A stretch of 64,000 nucleotides of DNA from Meira nashicola (lineage: Eukaryota > Basidiomycota > Exobasidiomycetes > Exobasidiales > Brachybasidiaceae). Both the position numbers and the translations under genes were made by a program. The notes beneath the pieces were generated by a model. It ran no database searches, was not told where the DNA came from, and worked only from the letters and a program-made list of their open reading frames with translations. Positions 9,155-20,300 of the stretch are shown piece after piece. Position 1 is the first letter of the stretch. The number at the start of each line of letters is the position of its first letter. Where the stretch lies: positions 1,736,001 to 1,800,000 of the forward strand of contig BCJU01000002.1 of the NCBI GenBank assembly GCA_001600355.1. Direction: 5' to 3'.

Positions 9155-11209
9155 TTAAAGTTGACGTTTGAGCCAACGTTGAGAACGTTTGTCATGCTCG
9201 AGGAATGGAATTAATTTATCATAAACATCTTTGTTATGCTTCTTGATCCAAAATTTCTCATCAGCTGATAGAAGTTTCCATTCGATCAAATTGGTATTGA
9301 TAGGAACAGTCGTTAAACGTTCAAAGTGTAACCAATTATCTTCACCATTTTGATTAAAATGCGTCTTTGGAGCAGGTCGAACAACTAAAAGACTTTCGGT
9401 TCGAATGCCAAAATTTCCTTCTTCATAATAACCTGGCTCGTTTGTTACGACCATATTTGGTTGAAATGCAATAGGTTCTGAACTTCCACCACTTGATGTC
9501 GAAAAGCCATGAGGTCCTTCATGCACAGCTCCAAAAGCACCGACTCCGTGACCTGTTCCGTGCATGTAAGTGTATCCATCAGACCACAATGCCGTACGAG
9601 CAAGGACGTCCAAAGTAGCACCAGTTGTGGTATTACGTGGAAAGGTAACACTGTCAATGGCAATGTGACCTTGCAATACTCTTGTAAATGCTCGTTTTTG
9701 TTCTTTGCTAGGTTTACCGAAATGAACAGTTCTAGTAGTATCAATTGTTCCGTCCAGATATTGTGCTCCACTATCACAGAGATATGGAGTGTGTCTATCA
9801 ATGACTTTCGAGCCATGCTCAGGTGTCTGATAATGCGGTAATGCTGCATTTTCACCGGAAGCACTAATACCATCATAAGCTTCCATACCGCCATAATTTT
9901 CAGCCTTTTCACGGATAGCGACCAAAGCGTCAACAGCTTCTTTTTCGTTAATCTCTTTATGTTGTACTCGGATCTTTTCATCTAACCAAGATGCCCATTT
10001 TGCCCAACAAACTCCATCACGTAGATAAGCTTTACGCATTCCTTCGATTTCCACTTCATTTTTGATCGCTTTACCAAGTTCGACGGGAGAATGTGAACGT
10101 GAGACTACGTATACATTTGGTGTTCCTACTGAATTGACGATCGCCCAACTTGCTTGATCGGAAATGACTAGCTTTTGTTCATCTCCTGGACCTTTCCATG
10201 AGCCTTCGATAAGATGATTGAATACGGCATCATACTCTTGTACATCTACACCAAGTTCATTCACCAAATAACGGTATGCATCCGAATCTTTTGAGAGCAA
10301 AGATGATTGTACAAAAATGCTTGCGCGATAAGATTCTTCACCTGCACTTACGATCACATAGGCAGGAAAGAAAGGATTGTTTGGAATACTTCCTCCTCGC
10401 AAATTGAGTAACCAAGCTATTTGATCTAATTGATTAAGAATGATTGCACTTCCACGTGGAATCGGATTACGTTGATCACCTCCACCAGATGATAACCAAT
10501 CTGACAACTCTTTCAATTTCTCTTGTGATCTTTTTCCTGCAAATTCTAAAGGTTGAATTTTGATCTGTGCTTCGACCGGTTTTGGTTGTTTGTCTGCCCA
10601 AACGACATCGATCAAGTTGCGGGAAGGATATGTTAATGAAGCACCTAAAGGTGAGATTTCATCCAAAAGGCTTGAAGCAATCGCATAGCCTATCAAAGTA
10701 GGATCAACGCCGATAGAAAATCCTTTACCATTCTTACGTGCTTCTTCAATTAACCATTTGTTGTAATCCGGTACGATTGGTACTTTATGTAATGTCCAAT
10801 TTTCGTCCAATTGTTTTTCTGCTTGAATATAAAATCGACCATCAACGAATAAATGCGCACTTTCTTTACATACAACAGCCGTTCCGACATCTGCCGTACA
10901 GCCTGAAATGTATTCTCTCCTTCTTGCTTCGGGTGAAACGTATTCTGATCCATGTGCATCTACCGAAGGAACGATGTATGCATGTACGCCTTCTTCTTCC
11001 ATCAATTGACGAAGCTTTTCCAATCTTTCAGTCGTATTTACTTTTTCTCCGAGAGAATTTGGACCTCCTTTGCTTTGCGAGATCACCTTCTCGTTCAAAG
11101 ATTGCCCATCGCTAATTAATGTTAAATCTGAATTGTTAGTCAAAGGCATGACCTTACCATCATCGAGCTTTAAACCCTTCGAACGGCCAAAGATACTAAA
11201 ACAAGTCAT
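9155..11209 (-). CDS. AMPP: Xaa-Pro aminopeptidase (aminopeptidase P, M24B)
   Basis: A 684-residue metallopeptidase that removes the N-terminal residue of peptides with proline in position 2, probably cytosolic. The N terminus carries the creatinase-like domains ('LRQLMEEEGVHAYIVPSVD' near residue 65). The C-terminal pita-bread domain shows all five metal ligands in order: two Asp in 'CDSGAQYLDGTIDTTRT' (about 478-490), His in 'GTGHGVGAFGAVHEGP' (about 553), and two Glu in 'NEPGYYEEGNFGIRTES' (about 588-602). The family is usually 610-655 residues. The extra length is a 55-residue N-terminal extension without a clear signal. If translation began at a later Met the core would still be intact. 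The upstream DNA has an 11-G run at 11299..11309. Confidence 0.93.
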   Translation of the reverse strand: MTCFSIFGRSKGLKLDDGKVMPLTNNSDLTLISDGQSLNEKVISQSKGGPNSLGEKVNTTERLEKLRQLMEEEGVHAYIVPSVDAHGSEYVSPEARRREYISGCTADVGTAVVCKESAHLFVDGRFYIQAEKQLDENWTLHKVPIVPDYNKWLIEEARKNGKGFSIGVDPTLIGYAIASSLLDEISPLGASLTYPSRNLIDVVWADKQPKPVEAQIKIQPLEFAGKRSQEKLKELSDWLSSGGGDQRNPIPRGSAIILNQLDQIAWLLNLRGGSIPNNPFFPAYVIVSAGEESYRASIFVQSSLLSKDSDAYRYLVNELGVDVQEYDAVFNHLIEGSWKGPGDEQKLVISDQASWAIVNSVGTPNVYVVSRSHSPVELGKAIKNEVEIEGMRKAYLRDGVCWAKWASWLDEKIRVQHKEINEKEAVDALVAIREKAENYGGMEAYDGISASGENAALPHYQTPEHGSKVIDRHTPYLCDSGAQYLDGTIDTTRTVHFGKPSKEQKRAFTRVLQGHIAIDSVTFPRNTTTGATLDVLARTALWSDGYTYMHGTGHGVGAFGAVHEGPHGFSTSSGGSSEPIAFQPNMVVTNEPGYYEEGNFGIRTESLLVVRPAPKTHFNQNGEDNWLHFERLTTVPINTNLIEWKLLSADEKFWIKKHNKDVYDKLIPFLEHDKRSQRWLKRQL

Positions 11210-12112
11210 TTTGAGTGGTTAAATAGAGTCAAGGTAGGGCAAGAAAGTTTAGAGAAGGGGAGGGGGAGTTTGTTTGCTGACAGCGGATACTTTCTTGTGG
11301 GGGGGGGGGTTGCTTAAATAGGAAAAGTCGAAGCACCTCTTCGTTATTTCTTTCGGGGTGGTACACTAAATGATCTGTGCGTGCACGCTAAACTTAATTT
11401 CATTCTTAGGCGCCGAAAAGAGTTCCGATTTGTCATTTCACTCAAAATTGTGATTTGATATGATCGGATAACTCGAATCAATTACACAAGAAGGGCAGAG
11501 ATCACCGAAATAAAAAAGCAGTAAAATGAATCATTTTGATGAGAGAAACGTAAAGTGCATGCATGCATTACATTTAAAGACTTTTGTTTATATGTAGATC
11601 AAAGCTTTATAAAAGTGAAATATGTGTGTATATATGTATACCCAAGAAAAGAGGGATGTTTAGTACAAATTTGCAAAAGAAAAATTAGGAGGTAGAATTG
11701 CATGTTATGAATGAGAGATTTAGAAAGAGGTTGAAAAAGGGGTACAAATTGGTGTATGTCGAAGGTTTGATTGATGATTGCTCGATGCTTTGCAATGAAG
11801 CAAAAATGAGAGAGGTTTAAAATGTCGTACGTGATGCGAATTGTTGTACATCGTTAATAATAAAAGTCACAGTGCCCAACAATTCTTTCTTCAAAATTGT
11901 TCGCAATGATCAAATTATCTTCTCTGATATCTTGCAGATTGATATTATGCTCGCTCGCAGAGAGAGGTTGACCTTTGAGATTCCAACATTCGTGACAACA
12001 AATCTACCCTTGAACTCAAATGCATCCCTCTCTTCCTTCGTATGCCAACCATCTTTGTCCAAAAATCCCTCCAATCTCTTTATCCATTCGCATCCTTTGT
12101 CAATCTTCAACT
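11210..12112. other. Intergenic, 903 bp; includes an 11-G run
   Basis: This contains the aminopeptidase P promoter (right of 11209) and the 3' flank of ERV14. Seen directly are G11 at 11299..11309, a nearby GA/G-rich stretch, and alternating TATATG/TGCATGCATGCA stretches near 11560-11640. A 67-codon open stretch runs minus-strand just past the ERV14 stop in another frame, but it has no start of its own and no domain. Confidence 0.5.
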
Positions 12113-12815
12113 CTATTCCGTATCGGCGATCAAAGCCAAAATCATCCGGTATAGATAATAGAAGAAACTGATAAGGTAGAATCCTAACTTGTAAAAGCAT
12201 TCTTTTTTGTGCAGCGATAGCGTCCTAAAGATTTCCGTTGCGTCCAACATATGATTTTTATTCATCACTTTGTTCACATTAAATGCAACTAAAGGTGCAT
12301 TAAGCAAGAATGCTAACCATTGTCCGCTTAGAAGGAAGAAAACCGTTAAAACTGCATGAGCGGCCATTTCGGGAAGAGTAAACTAAGGGAGAGTGAAGGA
12401 GAGAGGTATTGTATTGTCAATATCCAACATTTCACATTCGCCTGATCAACCTGTATATACGTACCTGGTTGAGCTTGTTGCAAAGGTCGATAGGATTAAT
12501 GTAGTCGCATTCTAGATCAGAGAACATGATGATCTGTTGAGATAGAGGAATGAAGTCAGTCTTGAGCAATTCTGTGTTTTTGTAAACATCCTAAGCAAAC
12601 TCACGTAGAACACCATGGTAAATAGCAGCGCCGCAGAGAGCAGCACAGCGAAGAGGAACAACCATCCTGTTCAAGTAAATGCGTCATTGTCGAGAAAGAT
12701 GATCGATAAAGAAAGAAAGACGCAAAACATAAAAGTCAGTATAAGAAGCTCTCACTAACGCAAAGTTGCAGAATTTTCCGATCCTTATCATCACCCACGT
12801 ACCTTCGCCAGACAT
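12113..12815 (-). CDS. ERV14: Cornichon-family ER export cargo receptor Erv14
   Basis: Erv14 is a small three-helix membrane receptor that loads transmembrane cargo into COPII vesicles at the ER. The gene has four exons: 12815..12803, 12666..12605, 12533..12465 and 12382..12113. Introns are 136, 71 and 82 bp, all GT-AG, and the joins keep frame (13+62+69+270 nt). The 137-residue product matches the yeast length (138). Conserved blocks are '[18 protein letters not shown]' in exon 3, and '[14 protein letters not shown]' and '[18 protein letters not shown]' in exon 4, the last being the most conserved cornichon segment. It ends with a helix '[19 protein letters not shown]'. The first exon is only 13 nt and codes MSGE plus one base. 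Confidence 0.93.
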
Positions 12816-13381
12816 TTTTGAAAATTATGCAAAACTTTGTCTAGAATGAAAAGTCAAATCGAGCGATAAAAGAAAAGAAGATCCACTGTTCAAGATGAAA
12901 CAGAGATAGGGTATTTGTCGTCGCAATCGAGCTTTAGAAGCCGCAAATGTGGATGCTTCCTTTATTCTTTTTTGATGGCGATGAGAAAGATAGATTGAAT
13001 CGTAATTTCCAAACGCGAATACTGTGTGTGTGTGTGTACTACTGTAACATCTCCCTTAGCTTTTGTTTAGTCTAGGTCCTTCTTCCTTCTGGTTCTGCAT
13101 GTGGATTATATAGTCTACGTGCGCCGGGCACTGCGCAGCACGGCATTCTGTCAGTCCTTTCAACGCGCTAATCGATTCTGAGGCTTCACGAAAAAAAGAG
13201 AGAGGCTAATTAACGAACACGTACGATTTGCTGAGTACCGCGATACGGCTTTAAGCTGTAATCTTTTTATGCGGAAGACGGAGAGAATGGTCATCATATT
13301 AATAGAAAGATTTTTATAGACATGATCAGGACCATTGGGAATACTACAAAATACATATACAACGAAGTTCAATCTCTCACA
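12816..13381. other. Intergenic, 566 bp: ERV14 upstream and SMC5 downstream
   Basis: This holds the ERV14 promoter side and the SMC5 3' flank. A short TG repeat lies at 13023..13037. No gene or RNA was recognised. Confidence 0.5.
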
Positions 13382-16300
13382 CTATAAAACAGAAAGCTCT
13401 CTTCCCATACCATTCATACTTCCGTTCATACGTCGTTTCTTTCCCTGAAGATTCATTCCTTTTGCGTAATCTTGCAAACTCAATTTCTCCGGTAGCCAAT
13501 CTCCATTGTTGATGATTAAAACGCGCATTCGATCGTGATAATTTAGATTAGTTAGAAGTTTTGGTGTGATAAGGAAACATTGTCCTGCACTAGCGTTATC
13601 ACATGTAACGTTAACCATGTGATTATGCACTTGCCTTTCGTACTTTTGATCCATACCTTGATTAATTTCGTCCACCAAAGAGAATGGAGCTCTAGACATC
13701 TCTGTTAAGCTGAGAAGGTAAGTGACCGTTGAAATTGAACGTTCGCCTCCCGATTGTCGTTGTGCATCCAATTGTTGAAGTTCTTCTTCATCTCGGAATT
13801 TGACTTTGATTGCGATGCCCCATTTTTCATAATCTTCATCTTTCAAAATGCTTACTTCTCCTGCATTACCAACGGCAGCAAATGCTTTAGAAAATTTTTG
13901 ATCGACGTCTTTCACTAACGCCTCCAAAGCAGGAATCCATCGGTTTTCGTATTTTTCAATTTTCTTATCGAGTGAGTTCTTATTAGCTTGGTATTTTGCG
14001 ATTTTGTCACGACTCATATTCAACTCTTTCCTCCTGGCTTCGAATGTCTCTAATGCATCAGGATCGACCCTTGTTATCATTTCCAATTTTGCCACTTCTT
14101 CGTTCAATTTGCGCTGCAGCTCGTCGGAAGATTCTTGCTGATCCTTTAGATGTCTTATCTTTTCACGTGCATTGGAGGAGGCTAAGTCAGCCTTTGATTG
14201 AAGCTCCGTGAAAATCTCCCTACGATCATTCTTTACTTTTTCAAGTTTCTCCACAATCTGCTTGAGCGATTCTTTGGCTTCATTGCATAGTCGCTCTTTG
14301 CTATCCTTCAATGATTTAAGCGCTTGAACCCTTTCGTGATGATGCAGAGATTGCAAACGATACGCGTCCAATCTCGCCCTCTTGGTTATCTGATTGTCCA
14401 GCATCGCTACCACATTTTCAATCAAGTCAGCACACTTTTCAGAAATTTCGTCAATTTGTCGATTGAGCTTTTCCTTTTGATGATCGATTGTTGGACGGGA
14501 TCTCTCTTTTTCCAATTCGCCTTCTTTTAAGCTGAGTGTATGTTTATTCTTTTCCCAATTCTTTGACGCGATCAACATATTTCCTTTTTCTTGCTCAAGC
14601 TTTTGATGCTGCGTTCGAAGATCCGCTTCCCGAGCCCTCAAGACATCCTTCTGTTCTGCGATTGCGCTAACTCGCGCGTTGATTTCATTCTTTTTGCTTT
14701 CGATCTCAAGCAAACGATCATCAAGTCTCCTCTTCTGTTCTTGATCAATAGATTGATTGAAGATCCTAGCAATTTTCAGATCGCGGGTTACGGTCGAATT
14801 GTTCCTGCTTCCGTAATTGGATTGATTAATAAGATGCTGATTTCGTCCTGTGATATATCGCTGAAACTTTCCGCTACGTTGAACGTCCGGAATATTCACA
14901 TTCTGCTGATGTAATGCGACCGGGACCTTGTGCAAATTAAGATCATTGCATAGATATCGTAAAATCAGGTCAGGACCTTCGATTACATCAATGACATAAC
15001 TTTCAAAACCGTAGCCTTGCAACTCAGTCTGTGTTGCTGGTCGATCGAACTGGTCCATACTTCTGCAATTTCCACGATCACAGAAGTTCACTCGAAGGCG
15101 TTGCGTTTCCATCATTCTTCCGAATAAGTCGTAATCCTCTTGTATCTCACAAACAAACGTTTTCATCGAGGCAAAGCTAATGCAAGTCTCAACAGCATTA
15201 GCCATTCTTTGGTCTCGAATGGAAATTTCCAGCATGACAGGTTCATAAATTTCTCCCCGGAATAGGTGCTTATTTTCTCGGAGCCACAAGACAGCCTTAA
15301 ATGTGTCATGATCAGCTTGCTCCAGAACTCGTAATCTTCGCTCCTTAACGCTGTCCAATCGATGCAATTGAGCTCTGACATTCTCATGATCTCCGTTTAA
15401 TCGTCTAACGTTATCACGTATTCCATCATTTTCAATCTCGAGCTCACCCTTTTCTTGCCTGACATTTTCCATATCTCTACGAATATTGCGCATCTCTTGA
15501 TCGATTCTCGAAGTATCCTGTGATGGTGGTCGCTCTCTCACTTTTGCTTTCAAGTCTTCGATGCTCATATTGAGATGTTTGATGTGCTTTCTAATCTCTT
15601 CGTCACGCTTGGTCAACGAATCGAGCGAGTCCACTAACTCTACCGTCTTTTGTCCATTAGTTTCCAGTTCATCTCGCCCTTTCTGCAAAATGCTCCTTTC
15701 CTTTTGCAATTCGTCTGACATTTTTTTGAACTGCGCCTTCATCTTGTTATTCTCTGTATCAAATTCTCTCAATCGATTTTCGAGCGGCTGCAGATGACGC
15801 TGGATCTGCGCAAGTTCTTCTTCTTGCTTCTTTTTCTCGGTTCGAAGTTGATCGTACAAGCCCTTCTTTTCCCTTGCTTTAGAATCAAGGACCAAGACTG
15901 ACAATATTTCCACCATCTCTTGAATCTCTTGTCTCTCTCTTGCACGTTCAACATCACGTTGCAAGGCGTTTAAGCGATCCTCAATGTGGTCGGCATTGTT
16001 ACATTCCTCGCTGATCAGTTTTGTCAATCGTATTCTCTCCTTTCCTTGTACCTTCAACTTTTCATGCCATTCCGACATTCCCGCCCTCCCTGCAGCTTTT
16101 TGGGTTTGGACCAAGAGCTGGTCAGGTTTCATTTGCGCAAATTCTGCCACTCTATCCTGCGGAAGGAAACAACACAAATTCCCGACATCGATGTCAAATT
16201 CATCGACAGCTTCTTTAACCTCTTTAGCATTCGCTGCTTTACCGTTAAGGTACCACTTAGTAGTGTTATCTTGCCTTTTGAGACGTCTAGTAATGATCAA

Positions 16301-16732
16301 ATTGCGTTTGCCTTCCATTCCCTGAAGTTCAATTTCAATCAAACTTTCCTCGGTACCTTGTTTGACAAAAGAAGCGGCATCCTTTGCTCTGCCCAGAACG
16401 TTGGGCGTCCAACCGAGTCCAAGTGCAATCGCGCATACAATTGTACTTTTACCTGTTCCGTTCGGTCCTATGATCATATTTAAGCGAGGACCTGGACGAA
16501 ATTCGACGGCATCGTATGTGACAAAGTTTTGCAATTTCACCCGTACGATCGAACCAGGCAGATACTCATCTTCAGTACGGTGAGCCCTTTTTCTTTGACT
16601 TTGCGATTGAGAAGCGCTTTGAGATTCCTCTTCTTCGCTCTCACTTTCGACCGTACCTTGGTCTTCTTCCAAGTCAGGCATTTCATCTTCTAGTTCATTT
16701 TCGTCATCTGCATCAACAATCGCCCTTCTCAT
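13382..16732 (-). CDS. SMC5: SMC5, structural maintenance of chromosomes 5
   Basis: A nuclear ATPase of the Smc5/6 complex, which acts in recombination repair, replication-fork stability and SUMO-linked control of DNA structures. The 1116-residue product has an acidic Ser-rich N terminus (1-55), then the head motif 'IIGPNGTGKST' (Walker A, 89-97), a long coiled coil, a hinge near 490-640, a return coiled coil, the ABC signature 'QSGGERSIS' (about 993-1001) and Walker B 'PFSLVDEINQGMD' (about 1014-1026). The phrase 'SIVRVKLQNFVTYD' just before Walker A and the 'DEINQGMD' box are diagnostic of SMC5 rather than SMC6 or SMC1-4. The gene is intronless here. An ACGCGT box lies 66 bp before the ATG. 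Confidence 0.95.
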   Translation of the reverse strand: MRRAIVDADDENELEDEMPDLEEDQGTVESESEEEESQSASQSQSQRKRAHRTEDEYLPGSIVRVKLQNFVTYDAVEFRPGPRLNMIIGPNGTGKSTIVCAIALGLGWTPNVLGRAKDAASFVKQGTEESLIEIELQGMEGKRNLIITRRLKRQDNTTKWYLNGKAANAKEVKEAVDEFDIDVGNLCCFLPQDRVAEFAQMKPDQLLVQTQKAAGRAGMSEWHEKLKVQGKERIRLTKLISEECNNADHIEDRLNALQRDVERARERQEIQEMVEILSVLVLDSKAREKKGLYDQLRTEKKKQEEELAQIQRHLQPLENRLREFDTENNKMKAQFKKMSDELQKERSILQKGRDELETNGQKTVELVDSLDSLTKRDEEIRKHIKHLNMSIEDLKAKVRERPPSQDTSRIDQEMRNIRRDMENVRQEKGELEIENDGIRDNVRRLNGDHENVRAQLHRLDSVKERRLRVLEQADHDTFKAVLWLRENKHLFRGEIYEPVMLEISIRDQRMANAVETCISFASMKTFVCEIQEDYDLFGRMMETQRLRVNFCDRGNCRSMDQFDRPATQTELQGYGFESYVIDVIEGPDLILRYLCNDLNLHKVPVALHQQNVNIPDVQRSGKFQRYITGRNQHLINQSNYGSRNNSTVTRDLKIARIFNQSIDQEQKRRLDDRLLEIESKKNEINARVSAIAEQKDVLRAREADLRTQHQKLEQEKGNMLIASKNWEKNKHTLSLKEGELEKERSRPTIDHQKEKLNRQIDEISEKCADLIENVVAMLDNQITKRARLDAYRLQSLHHHERVQALKSLKDSKERLCNEAKESLKQIVEKLEKVKNDRREIFTELQSKADLASSNAREKIRHLKDQQESSDELQRKLNEEVAKLEMITRVDPDALETFEARRKELNMSRDKIAKYQANKNSLDKKIEKYENRWIPALEALVKDVDQKFSKAFAAVGNAGEVSILKDEDYEKWGIAIKVKFRDEEELQQLDAQRQSGGERSISTVTYLLSLTEMSRAPFSLVDEINQGMDQKYERQVHNHMVNVTCDNASAGQCFLITPKLLTNLNYHDRMRVLIINNGDWLPEKLSLQDYAKGMNLQGKKRRMNGSMNGMGRELSVL

Positions 16733-17343
16733 CTTGACATATCACGACCCTAATCAAGAGAAGGAAATGATGATCGTAAAATGTAATTAAGGATGATACG
16801 CGTGTTTGGCAATAAAGCGGCAGCCTCTATACGCGCCGGCGCCTCTTTGTGTTGTTCTTTTTCGCGTTTGTAAGGGCTCTGCGTGTGTATGAAAATGAGC
16901 TGAGCAGTGTGTGGAACACCGACAGTCAACTTGCACGGTGTTAGCTGTGTCCGCGCTGCGTATCATTTTAGACCACTCTATTCATGCAGGTATTTTGATG
17001 AGTATGTAGTCTACATACTATATGACAAAAGGCTGAATTGAGTTTGGCACCGCTTGGATCTATCTATCAATAGTGATCGTGAAAAATCCGATAGGTCAGA
17101 CAATCACTTGATCGGACAAGAATAGACGAGGCTTTCCCGTCTTTGTACAGCCGAGCAGGGTGGCGAATAGATCTTTGGCAAGGGGTAAAAAAATTCAATA
17201 TCTCCAAGCTCAATTACACGAATAAATGCTGATATGGACAGAACAAATTGACGAGAGAATTTACACATTCGGCTTGGAGAAATAGCAAAGAAAAGGAGCC
17301 TTTATCATTCTTCTTTCTCCTCAAACGGTACGCTAATTTGCCG
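16733..17343. promoter_or_regulatory. Divergent promoter region SMC5 / CNH-like gene
   Basis: This 611-bp gap separates the two divergent starts. It contains one ACGCGT (16798..16803) on the SMC5 side. Elsewhere it is mixed-composition DNA with no tRNA or other RNA gene recognised. Confidence 0.45.
16798..16803. promoter_or_regulatory. ACGCGT (MCB-like) box upstream of SMC5
   Basis: This palindromic hexamer is the site bound by the MBF cell-cycle factor in yeasts, which drives G1/S genes including cohesin/SMC-type functions. Its distance (66 bp from the SMC5 ATG) is right for control, but a single hexamer can occur by chance. Confidence 0.3.
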
Positions 17344-20300
17344 ATGGCATCATTTGTCGAAGATGTGGGCAAAGCCGGCAATGGGAACGATGACAAGACA
17401 CACAATCTAGCTTTTCCACCTCCTGCTGCCATCTTTGCAATTCCTACGCATGCCACCACCCACGCATCAGCTTCGACATTTTCTGAGCCAGCTGAAGATG
17501 AATCTATGGTAGGAGGAGGTGATACTGCCTTGCAGGGCAGACCTCGACCTTCACCAGGCTTGGAACTTGTGGAGAAGTCCGAGACAGCAATGCAAGACTA
17601 CAGATCTATTGATCCGTACGCAGGTACCTCTATTTCGGCGAGTAATCAGCATGCAACTCCTAGATTTGACGTACCTTTAAGCTATCCATCTTCCGGCCCT
17701 TGGAGAACAGCAAATACAATTCTGAGCAAAGACGGTATCCATCAACCGGACAGTATTCTCAACCACAGCGAAAGGCGATATGTACCTCCAATCACAACAA
17801 TCTCTCCAATCCAGAGTCCAATCCAGAGTCCAAAGGCTGCTGATGAAGCTCCACCCAAGTATGGAAGAAACCATTGGCCGCCATTTGTATCACTAGGAAG
17901 TCCGGTTGCAGACCGAGCTGTGGTGAACAGTGACTTGCCTGCGCAAGGAGGAAGATTTCCAAGATGGAGAGGATGGCTAGAGAAAAGGGCTATGGAGAGG
18001 CATTATGCACAAGCAGATGCATCAGCAGAAGCAGGTCCTTCTGGCCCACTCGAAACACGAGAGGATGTGCGAAGGAAAAAGAGTTGGGGAGCTGGCGTAG
18101 AAGATGATGATGCACTGAGTGATGCGGAAGAGAATGAACAAGACATGCCATTCAATATCGATTGTCCTTTACACATTCACAACTTTGGTAGTCGCTTTAT
18201 ACCCCACCTACCATCTCTGCCCCTTTGTGCAGTGACCATCGATTTACCTCCTCCTGCTTCATGGTCAACTGCAAGATTATTACGAAGAAATATACCCGAA
18301 GGCAGCAAAAGAAGAGTCTTGCTCGTAGGAACAGTTGATGGATTGTATGCTGTTGAGATTCGACGGCAAAAGCGAGAAGAGGAAGGCGGTGACAGTCTAT
18401 CACGCAGATTACGAGGTGCTGATCCACAGTCTAGACAATCGAATCGAGGTAGCTGGAATGGCAACGTTCGAGTGACTCGAATTTGGTCAGGTGTAGGTGT
18501 TTATCAGCTATCAATATTGTCCACACAACAGCCAGAACCAGATACGAAGTCTAGTCTGTACGGCTTCGCTTCACGTCCAGCACCAGCAAACGGATCAGGA
18601 ATTATGCTAGCGCTATGCTCGACAAAGACCGAATCAAGCAAAAATCATTCGCCATTTGCTATCCCTACTGCCAGTCAAAGTGGTTTGCTAGGAGAAATGA
18701 ATCTTGGCGTTGGTACTGGACCGTCATCCTCTGTTCATGGACATCGTGATCCTGCGCAGCAGGTGCTCAGTACAGGGCATGTTGGCACAGGCGGCGGCGG
18801 TGGCCAGAGTAAAATGTGCCCTCCAAGCGGATCAGGTGACGTGAGAATGTGGAGTATCGAAGCAATCAGGCGGATTGTTATACATGTTTTAGATTCAACA
18901 GACCACCAACCACTAGACCTTCTTCACAAAAATCGCACAAGCAAGAGTGGGAACGTTCGAGCAAATCTAACTGCTCGATTACGACGGGCATGGGCGCACC
19001 TGGGCGACCCTTCGACTGATAGAAAAGCAAATAGACTCTCAAGACAATATTCCAGCGATCAATCACCTGGGGACGGACTTCAAATGCGCACGTCCAACTC
19101 AGCCGACGGAAGCAAAATGGCAACAAATGCACATCGTCTTAATCATGCACGTTCTCAATCAGAGCAACTACTATCGTCAAAAGCTCGCTTCGTATCGGAA
19201 AAAGAGTCTGCTCCCGTACTGGAAGAACCTCCTGTCTTGGACTCAGCACATCAGGAGTGTTTACGTCTTGCTCATGCGTGGGTGCCAATCGTTTTGCCAG
19301 GTTCACATCCTTATCCATCCGGAAATATCGGTCATTCTGAATCAGCCACCTCACTGTTTTCTGACGAAAATCATGGCGGAACGTGTCCCACGAATAGCAC
19401 GCATGGACATTCAACACCTTCGTCAGCACCTTTCACTTCTTCGGGAAAAGGTGTATCATTTTATGCTTTGATTGAAGCAGGTGCAGAGCTACATAATTCT
19501 GGAACGTGGTATCTAGCACTTGCACATGCCAAATCGATCCTATTATACGAGTCTGTTAGGCCGATCGATAAGGGTGACTCGCGCTCTTGGGCATTCTTGA
19601 AAGAATTCTATACACCTACAGCGCCAAAGGGAATGGCTTTTTGTTTTTCAGCATCATCTGAGAATGACGATCAAGCACGTAATTCAATGTCATCCGGCCC
19701 TGGAAATTCGTCTTTGAAGCGTCAATTAGCCGCTCAGAGATCCGTCAAATCATCTTCATATTCGAGTGTTTTCCGTGCTCATCCAAGTTTAAATTTGTTC
19801 GTCAGTCTTGGCAAAAAGGCAGTCATGATACGGGCTAGCGATGGCAACGTTAAAGAGATGGAAATGCTACCCGTAACAGGTAAAGGCCATGATCCTGACT
19901 CATTAAGTCCGGCATCTGAAGCAGGTCATCAGTTGAGTAATAAAAGCTCACTCGGACATTCACATTCGCGCAAAGCATCTGAATTGTTCGAAAGTCAAAC
20001 AAACTCTAAAGAGCATTGGGTCGGTTTGGAGCGTGTTACTGCGCAGGTGGTCATTAGATGCAAGCATCACGGTTCCCTGCCTGTTGATGAAGTTGGAGCT
20101 TCAAGCAATGCTGCAAATTACGAAGATGACGACGAAGACGACGATGAGTGGGATAGCGATGGGCCAGCAACGCCTGGTGAAAGAGGTGTTACCTTACGAG
20201 ATACTTCTGCAGGATTGTCTGGGAAAGCTGCACTTCTACGTAGACAACAGCAGCGTCGACCACAAGTGCCAGCACATACAATATCCGCCGGTCTGACAAT

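Noticed and set aside
11910..12112. Protein-like open stretch after the ERV14 stop (minus strand)
   Set aside because: No own start outside the ERV14 exon, no domain, and ERV14 ends exactly where the family ends.
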